DNA of 64,000 nucleotides from the NCBI RefSeq assembly GCF_900105725.1, contig NZ_FNLM01000034.1, positions 3,844,001 through 3,908,000 on the forward strand, written 5' to 3'. This document shows positions 1-7,546 of this stretch, in pieces (positions within the stretch are counted from its first letter, which is position 1; every line of letters begins with the position of its first letter). The stretch comes from Gordonia westfalica. Its GTDB lineage: Bacteria; Actinomycetota; Actinomycetes; Mycobacteriales; Mycobacteriaceae. The notes below the pieces were generated by a model. It was not told the DNA's origin, searched no databases, and saw nothing but the letters and a program-made list of their open reading frames with translations. The position numbers and the translations under genes were made by a program.

Positions 1-104
1 CCTCGACCGTCAAGACCCACACCCAGCGTCTGTACGAGAAGCTCGGGGTCTCGGACCGCGCAGCCGCGGTGGCCGAGGCGATGCGTCGTGGCCTTCTCGA
101 GTAG
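1..104 (+). CDS. LuxR/NarL-family response regulator, C-terminal end (partial)
   Basis: Only the last 33 codons are present, entered in frame from base 3 and ending at TAG 102-104. The peptide runs STVKTHTQRLYEKLGVSDRA and continues into an alanine-rich helix, which is the recognition helix and last helix of a LuxR/NarL helix-turn-helix domain (the TVKTH...KLGVSDR signature). The next gene is a histidine kinase overlapping this one by about 17 bases, so this is almost certainly the DNA-binding response regulator of a two-component pair. The receiver domain lies outside the window, so the inducing signal and target genes cannot be inferred. Confidence 0.85.
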   Translation, partial: STVKTHTQRLYEKLGVSDRAAAVAEAMRRGLLE

Positions 105-1404
105 CCGGCGTGTGATACGCAACTCCGACGTCGAGATCGCCGGGCTGACCGTCTATCTCGGGTTCGGCGAGTTCGCCGACGAACCGCGGATCCATCGCAT
201 CCTCGTCGACCACGTGCTCCGCGGCATCCGCATCCAGGTTCTCCTGCGACTGTTCTTGGCGCTCTTCGTGCTCCTGACGGTCTGCCTCGATCCGCCCGAC
301 CATGCGACGGCGTTCAGCGTCGTCACCGCCGTTCTGTACGCGGCGTGGTGTATCGCCGGGGCCGTCGTGGTGCGGCGCCACGAGGCGTGGATGGTCCGCT
401 ACTCCTGGATCGCGTTGCCGATCGACCTACTGCTACTGACGATCCTGGCTGTCGTCGCGGGTATGTCCAACGAGGTCAGCTGGACCACCGACGCCCTGCT
501 CACCGGATTCGCCCTGGTACCGATGATCGCGGCCATCTCGCTGCAGCCGCGCCTGTGCGCGATCGTCGTGATCGCGACCGTGGTGGTCTATGCCGTCTCC
601 AACATCCTCGCCCGGCAGTCGAACGGCGAACCGTGGTCGATCATCGTGTTGCGCGTGCTCGTCGTGTCTGCCCTGGCCGTCGGTGCGATCCTGTTGTCGC
701 AGTTGCAGCGTTCCCGCGTGACGACCATCGGATCGCTTGCCGCCGAACGTGCCCGGCTGCTCGACGCCACGATGGAGATCGAGGAACGCGAACGACGAGA
801 CCTCGCCGACAATCTGCACGACGGCGCTCTGCAGTATCTGCTCGCGGCTCGGCAAGAGCTTGCGACACTGCGTGATTCGGCCGATCCGGTGACACTGAAC
901 CGCGTCGACGGCGCCCTGCGCGATTCGGCACAGCTGCTCCGCTCGACGCTGAGCGAACTGCATCCGGTGGTCCTCGAACAAGCCGGGCTGGCCGTCGCCC
1001 TCACCGATCTCGCATCCTCGTACGGCAGCCGCGCAGGCGCTCCGGCGATCTCCGTGGACACCGCCGCCTGGCCGTCGGAGCTGCGCACCTCCGCCGACTC
1101 CCTGCTGTTCGCCGCGGCCCGGGAACTCCTCACCAACGTGCTCAAACACGCGGAAGCCGACACCGCGGAGGTCACCGCCGAGTTCGACGACGGGGTCGCG
1201 CGGCTGGTCGTCGTCGACGACGGCGTCGGACTGCCGGAGGACGTCGGGGTCGAGGAGCTGATGCGTCGACGACAGGCGGCCGGCCACATCGGGCTGGCGT
1301 CGCGGCGGGTCCGCATCGAGGGTGTCGGGGGCACGTTCTCGCTGGCCACGAGGCCCAGCGGCGGGACGGTTGCCGTCGTCGAGGTACCGGCGCGCGAGGT
1401 CTGA
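88..1404 (+). CDS. NarL-type sensor histidine kinase
   Basis: 438 residues. The N-terminal half has about five or six hydrophobic membrane spans (residues ~45-215). A dimerisation/phosphoacceptor domain of the HisKA_3 type follows, with ERRDLADNLHDGALQ and the phospho-accepting histidine at about residue 244. The C-terminal GHKL ATPase domain has the N box ELLTNVLKHAEA (~350) and the G box DDGVGLP (~377). HisKA_3 kinases pair with NarL-type regulators, matching the upstream partial gene; the overlapping frames suggest translational coupling. No sensory domain other than the membrane region is visible, so the stimulus is unknown. The start is GTG at 88; a GTG at 112 is possible and would remove the overlap. 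Confidence 0.9.
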   Translation: MAFSSSRRVIRNSDVEIAGLTVYLGFGEFADEPRIHRILVDHVLRGIRIQVLLRLFLALFVLLTVCLDPPDHATAFSVVTAVLYAAWCIAGAVVVRRHEAWMVRYSWIALPIDLLLLTILAVVAGMSNEVSWTTDALLTGFALVPMIAAISLQPRLCAIVVIATVVVYAVSNILARQSNGEPWSIIVLRVLVVSALAVGAILLSQLQRSRVTTIGSLAAERARLLDATMEIEERERRDLADNLHDGALQYLLAARQELATLRDSADPVTLNRVDGALRDSAQLLRSTLSELHPVVLEQAGLAVALTDLASSYGSRAGAPAISVDTAAWPSELRTSADSLLFAAARELLTNVLKHAEADTAEVTAEFDDGVARLVVVDDGVGLPEDVGVEELMRRRQAAGHIGLASRRVRIEGVGGTFSLATRPSGGTVAVVEVPAREV

Positions 1405-1560
1405 GGGTCCCGTGTCCACCGATCGGGGGATGGGAGATTCCACCGGTCCATCACCCGGTCGGCGGAATCCCGGCGCGGCCTTTTCCGAGGAAAGTCATTG
1501 GTGTCACCGGGACAACCCGGAACAACCACACAGAACCTCACCAGAGACTCGGAGAAGACC

Positions 1561-2025
1561 ATGAAGATCGCGTCCCGCATCGCAGCCGGCACCCTCGGAC
1601 TCGCCGCAGCCACCGGAATCGCACTCGGCGCCGCCGGAGCAGCACACGCCGGCACCATGCCGATCACCCGCCCGGGCGAGCCGACGGTCGCGATGACGAT
1701 CACCAACCACACCAACAAGCCCGAGTACCTGATCGGCAGCAACGCCGACGGCGGTCAGTGGGTCAACGCACCGCAGAAGGTCCTCTACCCCGGTGCCAGC
1801 GAAACCATCACGGCCGTCGCACCTTTCAACAACCACCTCGACGTCAATGCCATGTACCGCATCGGAGCGTTCGGCCCCACCGCCAATTACCAGCTCACCA
1901 ACCACAAGTTCAACGTCAACACCGGAATGAGCGGGATCTGGGGACCGCAGTCCCAGCAGTACTGGATGAACAGCCACATCGACACCGGCTTCCCGCAGGC
2001 CAATGTCGGATTCGACCAGTGGTGA
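1561..2025 (+). CDS. Small secreted protein of unknown function
   Basis: 154 residues. ATG 1561 is preceded by a GGAG-type ribosome site a few bases upstream, so I prefer it to a longer frame opening at 1498. Residues 1-31 form a classic Sec signal peptide: MK, an alanine/glycine-rich core, and an AHA-G cleavage site. The mature part of about 123 residues is rich in Asn, Thr and aromatics, has no cysteine and no obvious repeats, and ends in FDQW, so it is probably a small beta-rich extracellular domain. I do not recognise the family. It converges with another secreted-protein gene and shares a strong terminator with it. Function unassigned. Confidence 0.8.
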   Translation: MKIASRIAAGTLGLAAATGIALGAAGAAHAGTMPITRPGEPTVAMTITNHTNKPEYLIGSNADGGQWVNAPQKVLYPGASETITAVAPFNNHLDVNAMYRIGAFGPTANYQLTNHKFNVNTGMSGIWGPQSQQYWMNSHIDTGFPQANVGFDQW

Positions 2026-2050
2026 GTGGAGGACGCCTGCTGATCACCGG

Positions 2051-2098
2051 AAAACACTCCGGGCCCGCAACCGAAAGGTCGCGGGCCCGGAGTGTTTT
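2051..2098. terminator. Bidirectional intrinsic terminator
   Basis: A perfect 18-base-pair inverted repeat (arms 2051-2068 and 2081-2098) with a 12-base loop. The GC-rich core is flanked by AAAA at one end and TTTT at the other, so it can act in both directions. It lies exactly between two convergent genes (stops at 2025 and 2113). Confidence 0.9.
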
Positions 2099-2112
2099 CG
2101 AGGCGGCTCTAC

Positions 2113-2832
2113 TCAATTCATGGGGAAGATGTTCTCCAGCGAGCCGAAGGCACCGCCGGCGCCCGTGGCCGCGAAGTTCGTGGTGCAACCGTTGAACGAG
2201 ACGTTGTCGACGTTCACCTTGCCGGCAGGCGTCGCGGCCGGCGGCTGGCTCGAGATGCCGTAGTGGTCCACCACAGTGGTCTTGCCTTCACTGTTCGCGG
2301 CCTTCACGAAGTCGGCCAGCGTGCCCTTCGTGTTCTTGGGTATGCCGGGCAGGTCGCGGGTGGCCCACCACTGATTCGACGCCGCGGCGTCCGCGGTCTT
2401 GCCGGCACCCTCGGGTGCGGTCCACACCAGGGTGAGGAATCCATCGCCGGCACCCGTGTTCGCACCGGTCACGCGGATCTGCCAATTGGCCTGCCCCGCG
2501 GACTTCTCGAAGGTCAGCGCCTTGCTGCTCGTCACCAGGTCGGCGAGCGGAAGCCGGCCGGCGCCATGGTACGACGCCTGACGCGGTGTCTGCTCGGTGG
2601 TGACGAATTCGAGCGAGCCGTCCTCGTCCACCACCTGCGTCGCAGTCACTTTTCCTGCCTGACCTCGTTCATCACCGAATGTGTTTCCCCACCCGGCTGG
2701 GTTACCGGGGGTCGATTGCTTCGCGCAATTCGCTTCGGATACCGGCGCGGCATTCGCTCCGGCCGGTGCGATCAGGCCGGCAATGCCAAGAGCTGCACCA
2801 ATCGTGGTAACACGAATGAGATTTCGTTTCAT
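2113..2832 (-). CDS. Secreted protein of unknown function
   Basis: 239 residues from the ATG at 2832, which has a good GGAGG site about ten bases upstream; a longer frame opening at 2952 lacks this support. Residues 1-29 are a signal peptide (MKRN, hydrophobic core, ANA-A). The mature protein has two cysteines, one near each end (NCAKQ near the start, NGCTTN near residue 210), that could form a single disulfide. It contains tryptophans and Gly/Thr-rich stretches consistent with a beta-sandwich, and ends GSLENIFPMN. I do not recognise a characterised family; the fold is my guess. A duplicated 22-base element lies upstream, probably in its control region. Confidence 0.8.
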   Translation of the reverse strand: MKRNLIRVTTIGAALGIAGLIAPAGANAAPVSEANCAKQSTPGNPAGWGNTFGDERGQAGKVTATQVVDEDGSLEFVTTEQTPRQASYHGAGRLPLADLVTSSKALTFEKSAGQANWQIRVTGANTGAGDGFLTLVWTAPEGAGKTADAAASNQWWATRDLPGIPKNTKGTLADFVKAANSEGKTTVVDHYGISSQPPAATPAGKVNVDNVSFNGCTTNFAATGAGGAFGSLENIFPMN

Positions 2833-2863
2833 ATTCGTTTGCCTCCATATATATTTCGGCTCA

Positions 2864-2907
2864 CGGGCTTGACCGAACGTAACAACGGGCTTCGCCGAAC
2901 GTAACAA
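2864..2907. repeat. 22-base direct repeat, two copies, upstream of a secreted-protein gene
   Basis: Two adjacent 22-base units (2864-2885 and 2886-2907) are identical at 20 positions. Each contains CCGAACGTAACAA. They lie 32-75 bases upstream of the start codon of the leftward gene at 2832, where an activator or repressor would bind. The 22-base period is two helical turns. The rest of 2908-3068 is AT-richer than its surroundings and holds no gene I can see. Confidence 0.6.
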
Positions 2908-3068
2908 ACGACAACGCAAGTGAACACCCCTGTTGTCGAATGCATCACACATTCAATTTCACATAATTGCCAATGCAATTCGTCGACTCTCGACAATCCC
3001 GACAGATCGCCGAATTCTCGTATTGTCCCGCAGCACGACATATCCGACCGACTTTTCGGTGGTGGGAG

Positions 3069-5570
3069 TCAGCCGCATCCGGCGGCCCGTAGTGCCGACA
3101 TCAACTCCGAGCGCGATCCCGCACCCAGTCGACGTCGAATACGCGACACATGGTGCTCGACCGTCTTCGGCGAGATGAACAGACGCGCACCGATCTCCCG
3201 ATACGTGAACCCCTGCAACAGCTCTCGGCCCACCTCGGCTTCCCGCTCGGTCAGCACACCGTCGATCGGTCGGGGGCGTCGTCGATCCGCGTCGACCGAA
3301 TGGGCGGTCTCCAGAAGGTTCGCGGCAGCACTCGGGTCCTCGGCGCGTAACGCCGCAACTCCCGCCACACGTACTGCCTCCCAGTCCAATCCGTTCGATC
3401 GCAGGGCTGCGACCGCAGCGGAGACCTCGTCGTCGGTGATGCTCCCCACCCGATCGAACGTGAGTGCCGACCACGTGCGGGCGGCCATCGCCAGGCCTGA
3501 CGCCCGCGCGTACGGCGCGGTCGCGGCGTCGAGGTGTCGTTGTCGCTCGGCCGCGAGCTGACCGTCGGCGGCGATGACGGCTGCTTGTACTCCGGCGAAA
3601 TGCCAAGGAGCCGACCACGTCACCGGGTTGTCCAGCGTGTCGAGCAATCGATCGGCCGTGATGATGTACCGCTCGATCGAGGCGGCGTCGGCCAACCGGG
3701 CGGCGGCCTGCCAGTACTCCGCGAGCGGACGCAGTAGATAGAGGTCGACCTCGGTCGCGGCGAGCAGTGACAAGCCCTCCGGCCACAGCGCCGTCAGCGC
3801 CGGGACGTCACCGTTGCGACGCGCCAGGCCGAGGCGGATGGCGTGGATTCGGAGCCGGTCGACCATGCCGCCGGGTTCGGTGGTCGGCAGCAGACGGGTG
3901 ACTGACTCGAGGTCACCGCCGGCCAGCGCGATCTCGGCGTCGAGCAGGGTACCGTCGGCGGAGTCGCCGACCGCTCCCCGGAGTGTCCTGGCCGCATTCA
4001 GGTCGCCGCCGTTCAGCGCGAGCGCGACGGCCGCATGCAACGTACTCGAAGCGGCCGGCCCCGTCCTGCTCGTCGCGGCGGCGAGTCCACGGACCACGAG
4101 GTCGACGCCGTCGCCCAGACCGTCGTCGGGGGACCCGACCGAGGTGAGCAGACCGCGGATCGCCAGCGAACGCATCGCGCGGGCACCCACCGGCGGCTGC
4201 CCGTCATCCGCTGCGGCGATCGCCGAGGCGGCCGCCCGGTCCCCGACCGCCAGGAGCGCGGTCACCGCCGAGAGTTGCTCTGCGACGATGCGATCCGATC
4301 CGAGCCAGCGATAGAGATCCGCCGCATGGGATGCGAAGCCGCGGTGTGCCGCGACCACCGCCGCGACCCCCACCCAGTGCTCGATCCCCTTCTCACCCGG
4401 GTCAGCCGTCTCGAGCCGGGTGTCCGCGACGACACCGGCCCCGTCGACGTCACCAGACGCCAACGCGCGCTGAGCCATCAGGAGACGGACGTCGTCCCGC
4501 CCCGGTTCGACGCGATCGGCGGCCCGCAGCAGGACCACCGCACGCGCGGCGGTGGCATCAGCCGCACCGGCGAGCAGGGTGTCGACGAGCCGCGGGTCCT
4601 CGACCCCGGACTCCGCGGCGTGCAACGCGTCGTCGGCGGTCAGCTCGGTCGACCGCAGTCGCACTGCGACCGACGCGCGACGGAGCTCGTCGAGTCGCCG
4701 GCCTCCGAGAACGGCGTGCAGGGGATCGCTTGCGGCGGAGACGAGGACGTCGGCTCCGCGCAGCAGACCACTTCCCCGCGCGCGGTCCAGTGCCTCGAGC
4801 GCCGCGTCCCGCGGGACATCCAGCGTCTCGGCGAGGCTGTCGGGGTCCAGCGGTCCCCGTACCGACGCCAGGGCCAGGACGGACAACGTCGTCGGGTCGA
4901 GCCCCCGGAGGAGCCGATGGTGGTGGTCACGCGCCACGCCTTCGACGACCGCCATCGAATCGACCGTCTCCCCGGGTGCGGCGGCCACTGCCGCCTCCCG
5001 GATCGCCAGCAGCGCGGCGGTCACGACGGTGCGCGCTCCGCCGCAGCGTCGACGGATCTGAGACGCGGTTGCCGGCGTCAGGTTCAGACCGCCACGAGCC
5101 GCGTCGGTGAGCACGTCCGCGGTGCTCACCGGGCCGAGTTCGAGGAGCGTGCCGGAGCGTCGGGCGAGGTCCAGGACCCGTCGGAGGACCTGGTCGGTGT
5201 CGCGGGGCTCGGTCGTGGCGACCAGCGCGATGGTTCCGGCGTCGACCCTCGCGGTCATCCGTGCGACGAGGTCACCCGGCCAGGTGTGGAGGTCGTCGGC
5301 GAGTACGACCGGCCGTCCGGACGACACCTCGTCCGGCGGCATGCCGACGCTGACCGCGACGTCGAGAACTCGCAGTCGCTCGTGCACGACCTTCACCAGA
5401 TCCGTACGTCCGCTTCCCGGTGTCCCGACGACGACGGCACACAGCGGGAGCTGGGCCCGGGCACGGTCGAGGATGTCGTCGACCCAGTCCGACGCGAGGG
5501 CGGGGTCCCGGCGATCGACGAGTGTCGGGGTCGGCGGCGTCGACGCTCGCCCCGCGTCAGCAGATGACAC
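3069..5570 (-). CDS. iniR: IniR-like LuxR-family transcriptional regulator of the ini locus
   Basis: 833 residues with the GTG at 5570, close to the roughly 830 of mycobacterial IniR (Rv0339c). The N-terminal P-loop-like segment GTPGSGRTDL (residues ~47-56) has Arg where Walker A has Lys. A long alpha-helical, Ala/Leu-rich middle region resembles STAND/MalT-type regulators. The C-terminal LuxR helix-turn-helix (~770-829) contains LTEREAEVGRELLQGFTYREIGARLFISPKTVEHHVSRI. The start overlaps the 3' end of the upstream Hsp70-like gene, so the two are probably translationally coupled; a GTG at 5582 is an alternative. In mycobacteria IniR controls iniBAC induction by cell-wall stress. Assignment rests on size, architecture and position next to iniBAC. 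Confidence 0.85.
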   Translation of the reverse strand: MSSADAGRASTPPTPTLVDRRDPALASDWVDDILDRARAQLPLCAVVVGTPGSGRTDLVKVVHERLRVLDVAVSVGMPPDEVSSGRPVVLADDLHTWPGDLVARMTARVDAGTIALVATTEPRDTDQVLRRVLDLARRSGTLLELGPVSTADVLTDAARGGLNLTPATASQIRRRCGGARTVVTAALLAIREAAVAAAPGETVDSMAVVEGVARDHHHRLLRGLDPTTLSVLALASVRGPLDPDSLAETLDVPRDAALEALDRARGSGLLRGADVLVSAASDPLHAVLGGRRLDELRRASVAVRLRSTELTADDALHAAESGVEDPRLVDTLLAGAADATAARAVVLLRAADRVEPGRDDVRLLMAQRALASGDVDGAGVVADTRLETADPGEKGIEHWVGVAAVVAAHRGFASHAADLYRWLGSDRIVAEQLSAVTALLAVGDRAAASAIAAADDGQPPVGARAMRSLAIRGLLTSVGSPDDGLGDGVDLVVRGLAAATSRTGPAASSTLHAAVALALNGGDLNAARTLRGAVGDSADGTLLDAEIALAGGDLESVTRLLPTTEPGGMVDRLRIHAIRLGLARRNGDVPALTALWPEGLSLLAATEVDLYLLRPLAEYWQAAARLADAASIERYIITADRLLDTLDNPVTWSAPWHFAGVQAAVIAADGQLAAERQRHLDAATAPYARASGLAMAARTWSALTFDRVGSITDDEVSAAVAALRSNGLDWEAVRVAGVAALRAEDPSAAANLLETAHSVDADRRRPRPIDGVLTEREAEVGRELLQGFTYREIGARLFISPKTVEHHVSRIRRRLGAGSRSELMSALRAAGCG

Positions 5571-7254
5571 CGGTGACGCCACAGAGGACCTGACCGGTAC
5601 CGTCGAGGACCTTGCCGGGCACCTGCAGTACACCACCCGGGGTGATTCCGCCACCGCCTGAGCCCTCTCCGGGGCTCGGCTCGGGGGAATCCGCCGGGGG
5701 GTTCTCGTCGGGCACGGGCGAGGTACCGGGGTTCGACGGCGCCGGCGGAGCCGCCGGCGCAGGGGTCTGTCCGCCGGGCGCGGGTGCCTGACCGCGGGGA
5801 GTGGTGGTCCCGGGCGCCGGCGAACCGGCACTCGGCGCGGCGACCGTCGTCCGGCGTGGGGCGCCGGTGCCCGGGGCCGGAGTACCCGTGTCGGTCGCGG
5901 CGTCGGCGGTGCGAGTTCGCGAGTCGGCTCCGGCCACGGTCGGAGCAGGAGCCCCGGGTGTGACCGGCGCCGACCCGGCCGACGTGGTCACCGCACCGGC
6001 GGGAGGCGGCGTCGCCTCGCCCGTGGATCCCACCAGCCCCGTCCCCACCGAGAGTCCGGTGGCCGAGACCAGCACCAGCGCGGCGGCGCCGGCGGTGATC
6101 AGGATTCCGCGCCGGCGACGGGACAGACGAGGTGCAGGTGCCGTGACCGGAGTGCTGGGTGCCGGTTCGATCTCGCGCAGCGGACGGTCCCCCGGCAACA
6201 CCGCGAGCTCCTGCCCGGGAACACCGACCGTCGGCGCGAGGTCATGCGCACCGAACGCGGCAATGCCGATCAATGCGGCACCGGCCGCGGAAGCGGTCGC
6301 GGGCTGGGGGTCGAGGATCACCGGCACGCGCAGGGTCGAGGACAGCACCTCGGTGACGAGCGGGATGGACGCGCCCCCACCGCCGAGAACGATCGCCGAG
6401 ACGGGGACCCGGTGGCCTCCCGCCTGGTCGACGCCCGCACCGGCCAGTGCCTCGCGGATCACTGCCACCGACTCCGCGATGAGTGCTCGCACCAGGTCCT
6501 CGATGTCATCGCGGACGAGCCGTGCGACGGTCGTCGCCTCTCCCACCCGGACGTCGACGACCGCGTCGGTGTCGACCGACAGCGATTCCTTGGCGCCGCG
6601 ACACTCGGCCCGGAGACGAGTCAGATCATCGAGCGCCGACGAGGCACGGCCCGGATCGGAGAGCTCGGCGTCGACGCCGGTGACCCGCAGTGTGTGTCCG
6701 AGCAGCAGCCGGTCGAATTCGTTCCCGCTGACGGAGTCGACGCGCAGCGGCCGGCCCACCACGTGGGGTTCGGTGCCGGTGGCGAGGACGGTGACGGTCA
6801 GACCGGATGCGCCGAGGTCGTAGCCGATCACCAGACCGTCACCGAAGGCACCCTCGCTGTGCTCGATCGCCGCAAGCGTCGCAAGCGATTCCGCCACCCA
6901 GCTGATCTCGGACGCGGGCCCGCCGTCGCGCGCGACCAACGCCGCACGCGCCTCGTCGACCGCCTCCGGCGTCCAGGTGTCGGGATGCACCACGGTCAGG
7001 TGAGCAACGGAGTCGTCGGCCTGCTCGAGTCGGGCGACGAGCTCGGCGACCGCCTCCGCGTGGATCTGCGCGGCAGACCGGCTTCGTCCGTGGTCGTCGA
7101 GCACCGGTACCGGATCGCCGACGCGGTCGAGGAAATCGGCGACATCCACCAGGGCGGCGGTCTCGGCGGAGAGCGAGCTCTCCCACGACTGCTCCGAGGC
7201 GACGACCGCGACACTGTTCGCGCTCCCGATCTTCACACCGATCGCGATCCCCAT
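5557..7254 (-). CDS. Membrane-anchored Hsp70-like protein with proline-rich tail
   Basis: 565 residues. An Hsp70/actin-fold ATPase domain fills residues 1 to about 345: MGIAIGVKIGSANS (phosphate 1), GYDLGASGLTVTV (~141, phosphate 2) and IVLGGGGASIPLV (~286, adenosine site). There is no canonical Hsp70 substrate-binding domain. Instead a positively charged SRRRRG motif precedes one membrane span (~382-404) and a ~150-residue Pro/Ala/Thr/Gly tail, presumably outside the membrane, ending with two cysteines (LCGVTGVIC). It is the first gene of a leftward pair with iniR and diverges from iniB. The context suggests an envelope-stress role together with the Ini proteins; this is inference. Chaperone activity is doubtful without a substrate domain. 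Confidence 0.8.
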   Translation of the reverse strand: MGIAIGVKIGSANSVAVVASEQSWESSLSAETAALVDVADFLDRVGDPVPVLDDHGRSRSAAQIHAEAVAELVARLEQADDSVAHLTVVHPDTWTPEAVDEARAALVARDGGPASEISWVAESLATLAAIEHSEGAFGDGLVIGYDLGASGLTVTVLATGTEPHVVGRPLRVDSVSGNEFDRLLLGHTLRVTGVDAELSDPGRASSALDDLTRLRAECRGAKESLSVDTDAVVDVRVGEATTVARLVRDDIEDLVRALIAESVAVIREALAGAGVDQAGGHRVPVSAIVLGGGGASIPLVTEVLSSTLRVPVILDPQPATASAAGAALIGIAAFGAHDLAPTVGVPGQELAVLPGDRPLREIEPAPSTPVTAPAPRLSRRRRGILITAGAAALVLVSATGLSVGTGLVGSTGEATPPPAGAVTTSAGSAPVTPGAPAPTVAGADSRTRTADAATDTGTPAPGTGAPRRTTVAAPSAGSPAPGTTTPRGQAPAPGGQTPAPAAPPAPSNPGTSPVPDENPPADSPEPSPGEGSGGGGITPGGVLQVPGKVLDGTGQVLCGVTGVIC

Positions 7255-7546
7255 GTCGGTCAGCTCCTTGTCTGATAACGCGTGCCGCGGCCTGCGCGAC
7301 CGTGCACTTCAAGGAGTGTGTCGCCGACGGCCATCGGGTCGTTAGCGTTTCGACGACGATTAGGGGGAAACTCCCCTGTCCCTATCCCTCCGCGCCCCGG
7401 CGACGCCGGCCCCGGGGGCCCGGCCCCCTATCGGCCATCGCGGCCAGGACTGGGGATTCACCCCGATGTCCCGGACCGCGCCGGCACCTAGCGTCGGACT
7501 CGACACGGGATCGAACTGCGATCTCCCCGACGCAAGGAACGACGCC
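7255..7546. promoter_or_regulatory. Divergent control region of iniB and the Hsp70-iniR pair
   Basis: 292 bases with no gene. It holds an operator-like inverted repeat at 7362-7377 (AGGGG, six bases, CCCCT), a second GGGG/CCCC pair around 7451-7464, and a long G/C-only stretch (about 7390-7430) able to form hairpins. The iniB ribosome site AAGGAAC lies at 7534-7540. I cannot place -35/-10 elements with confidence. In mycobacteria this interval carries the inducible iniB promoter. Confidence 0.6.
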
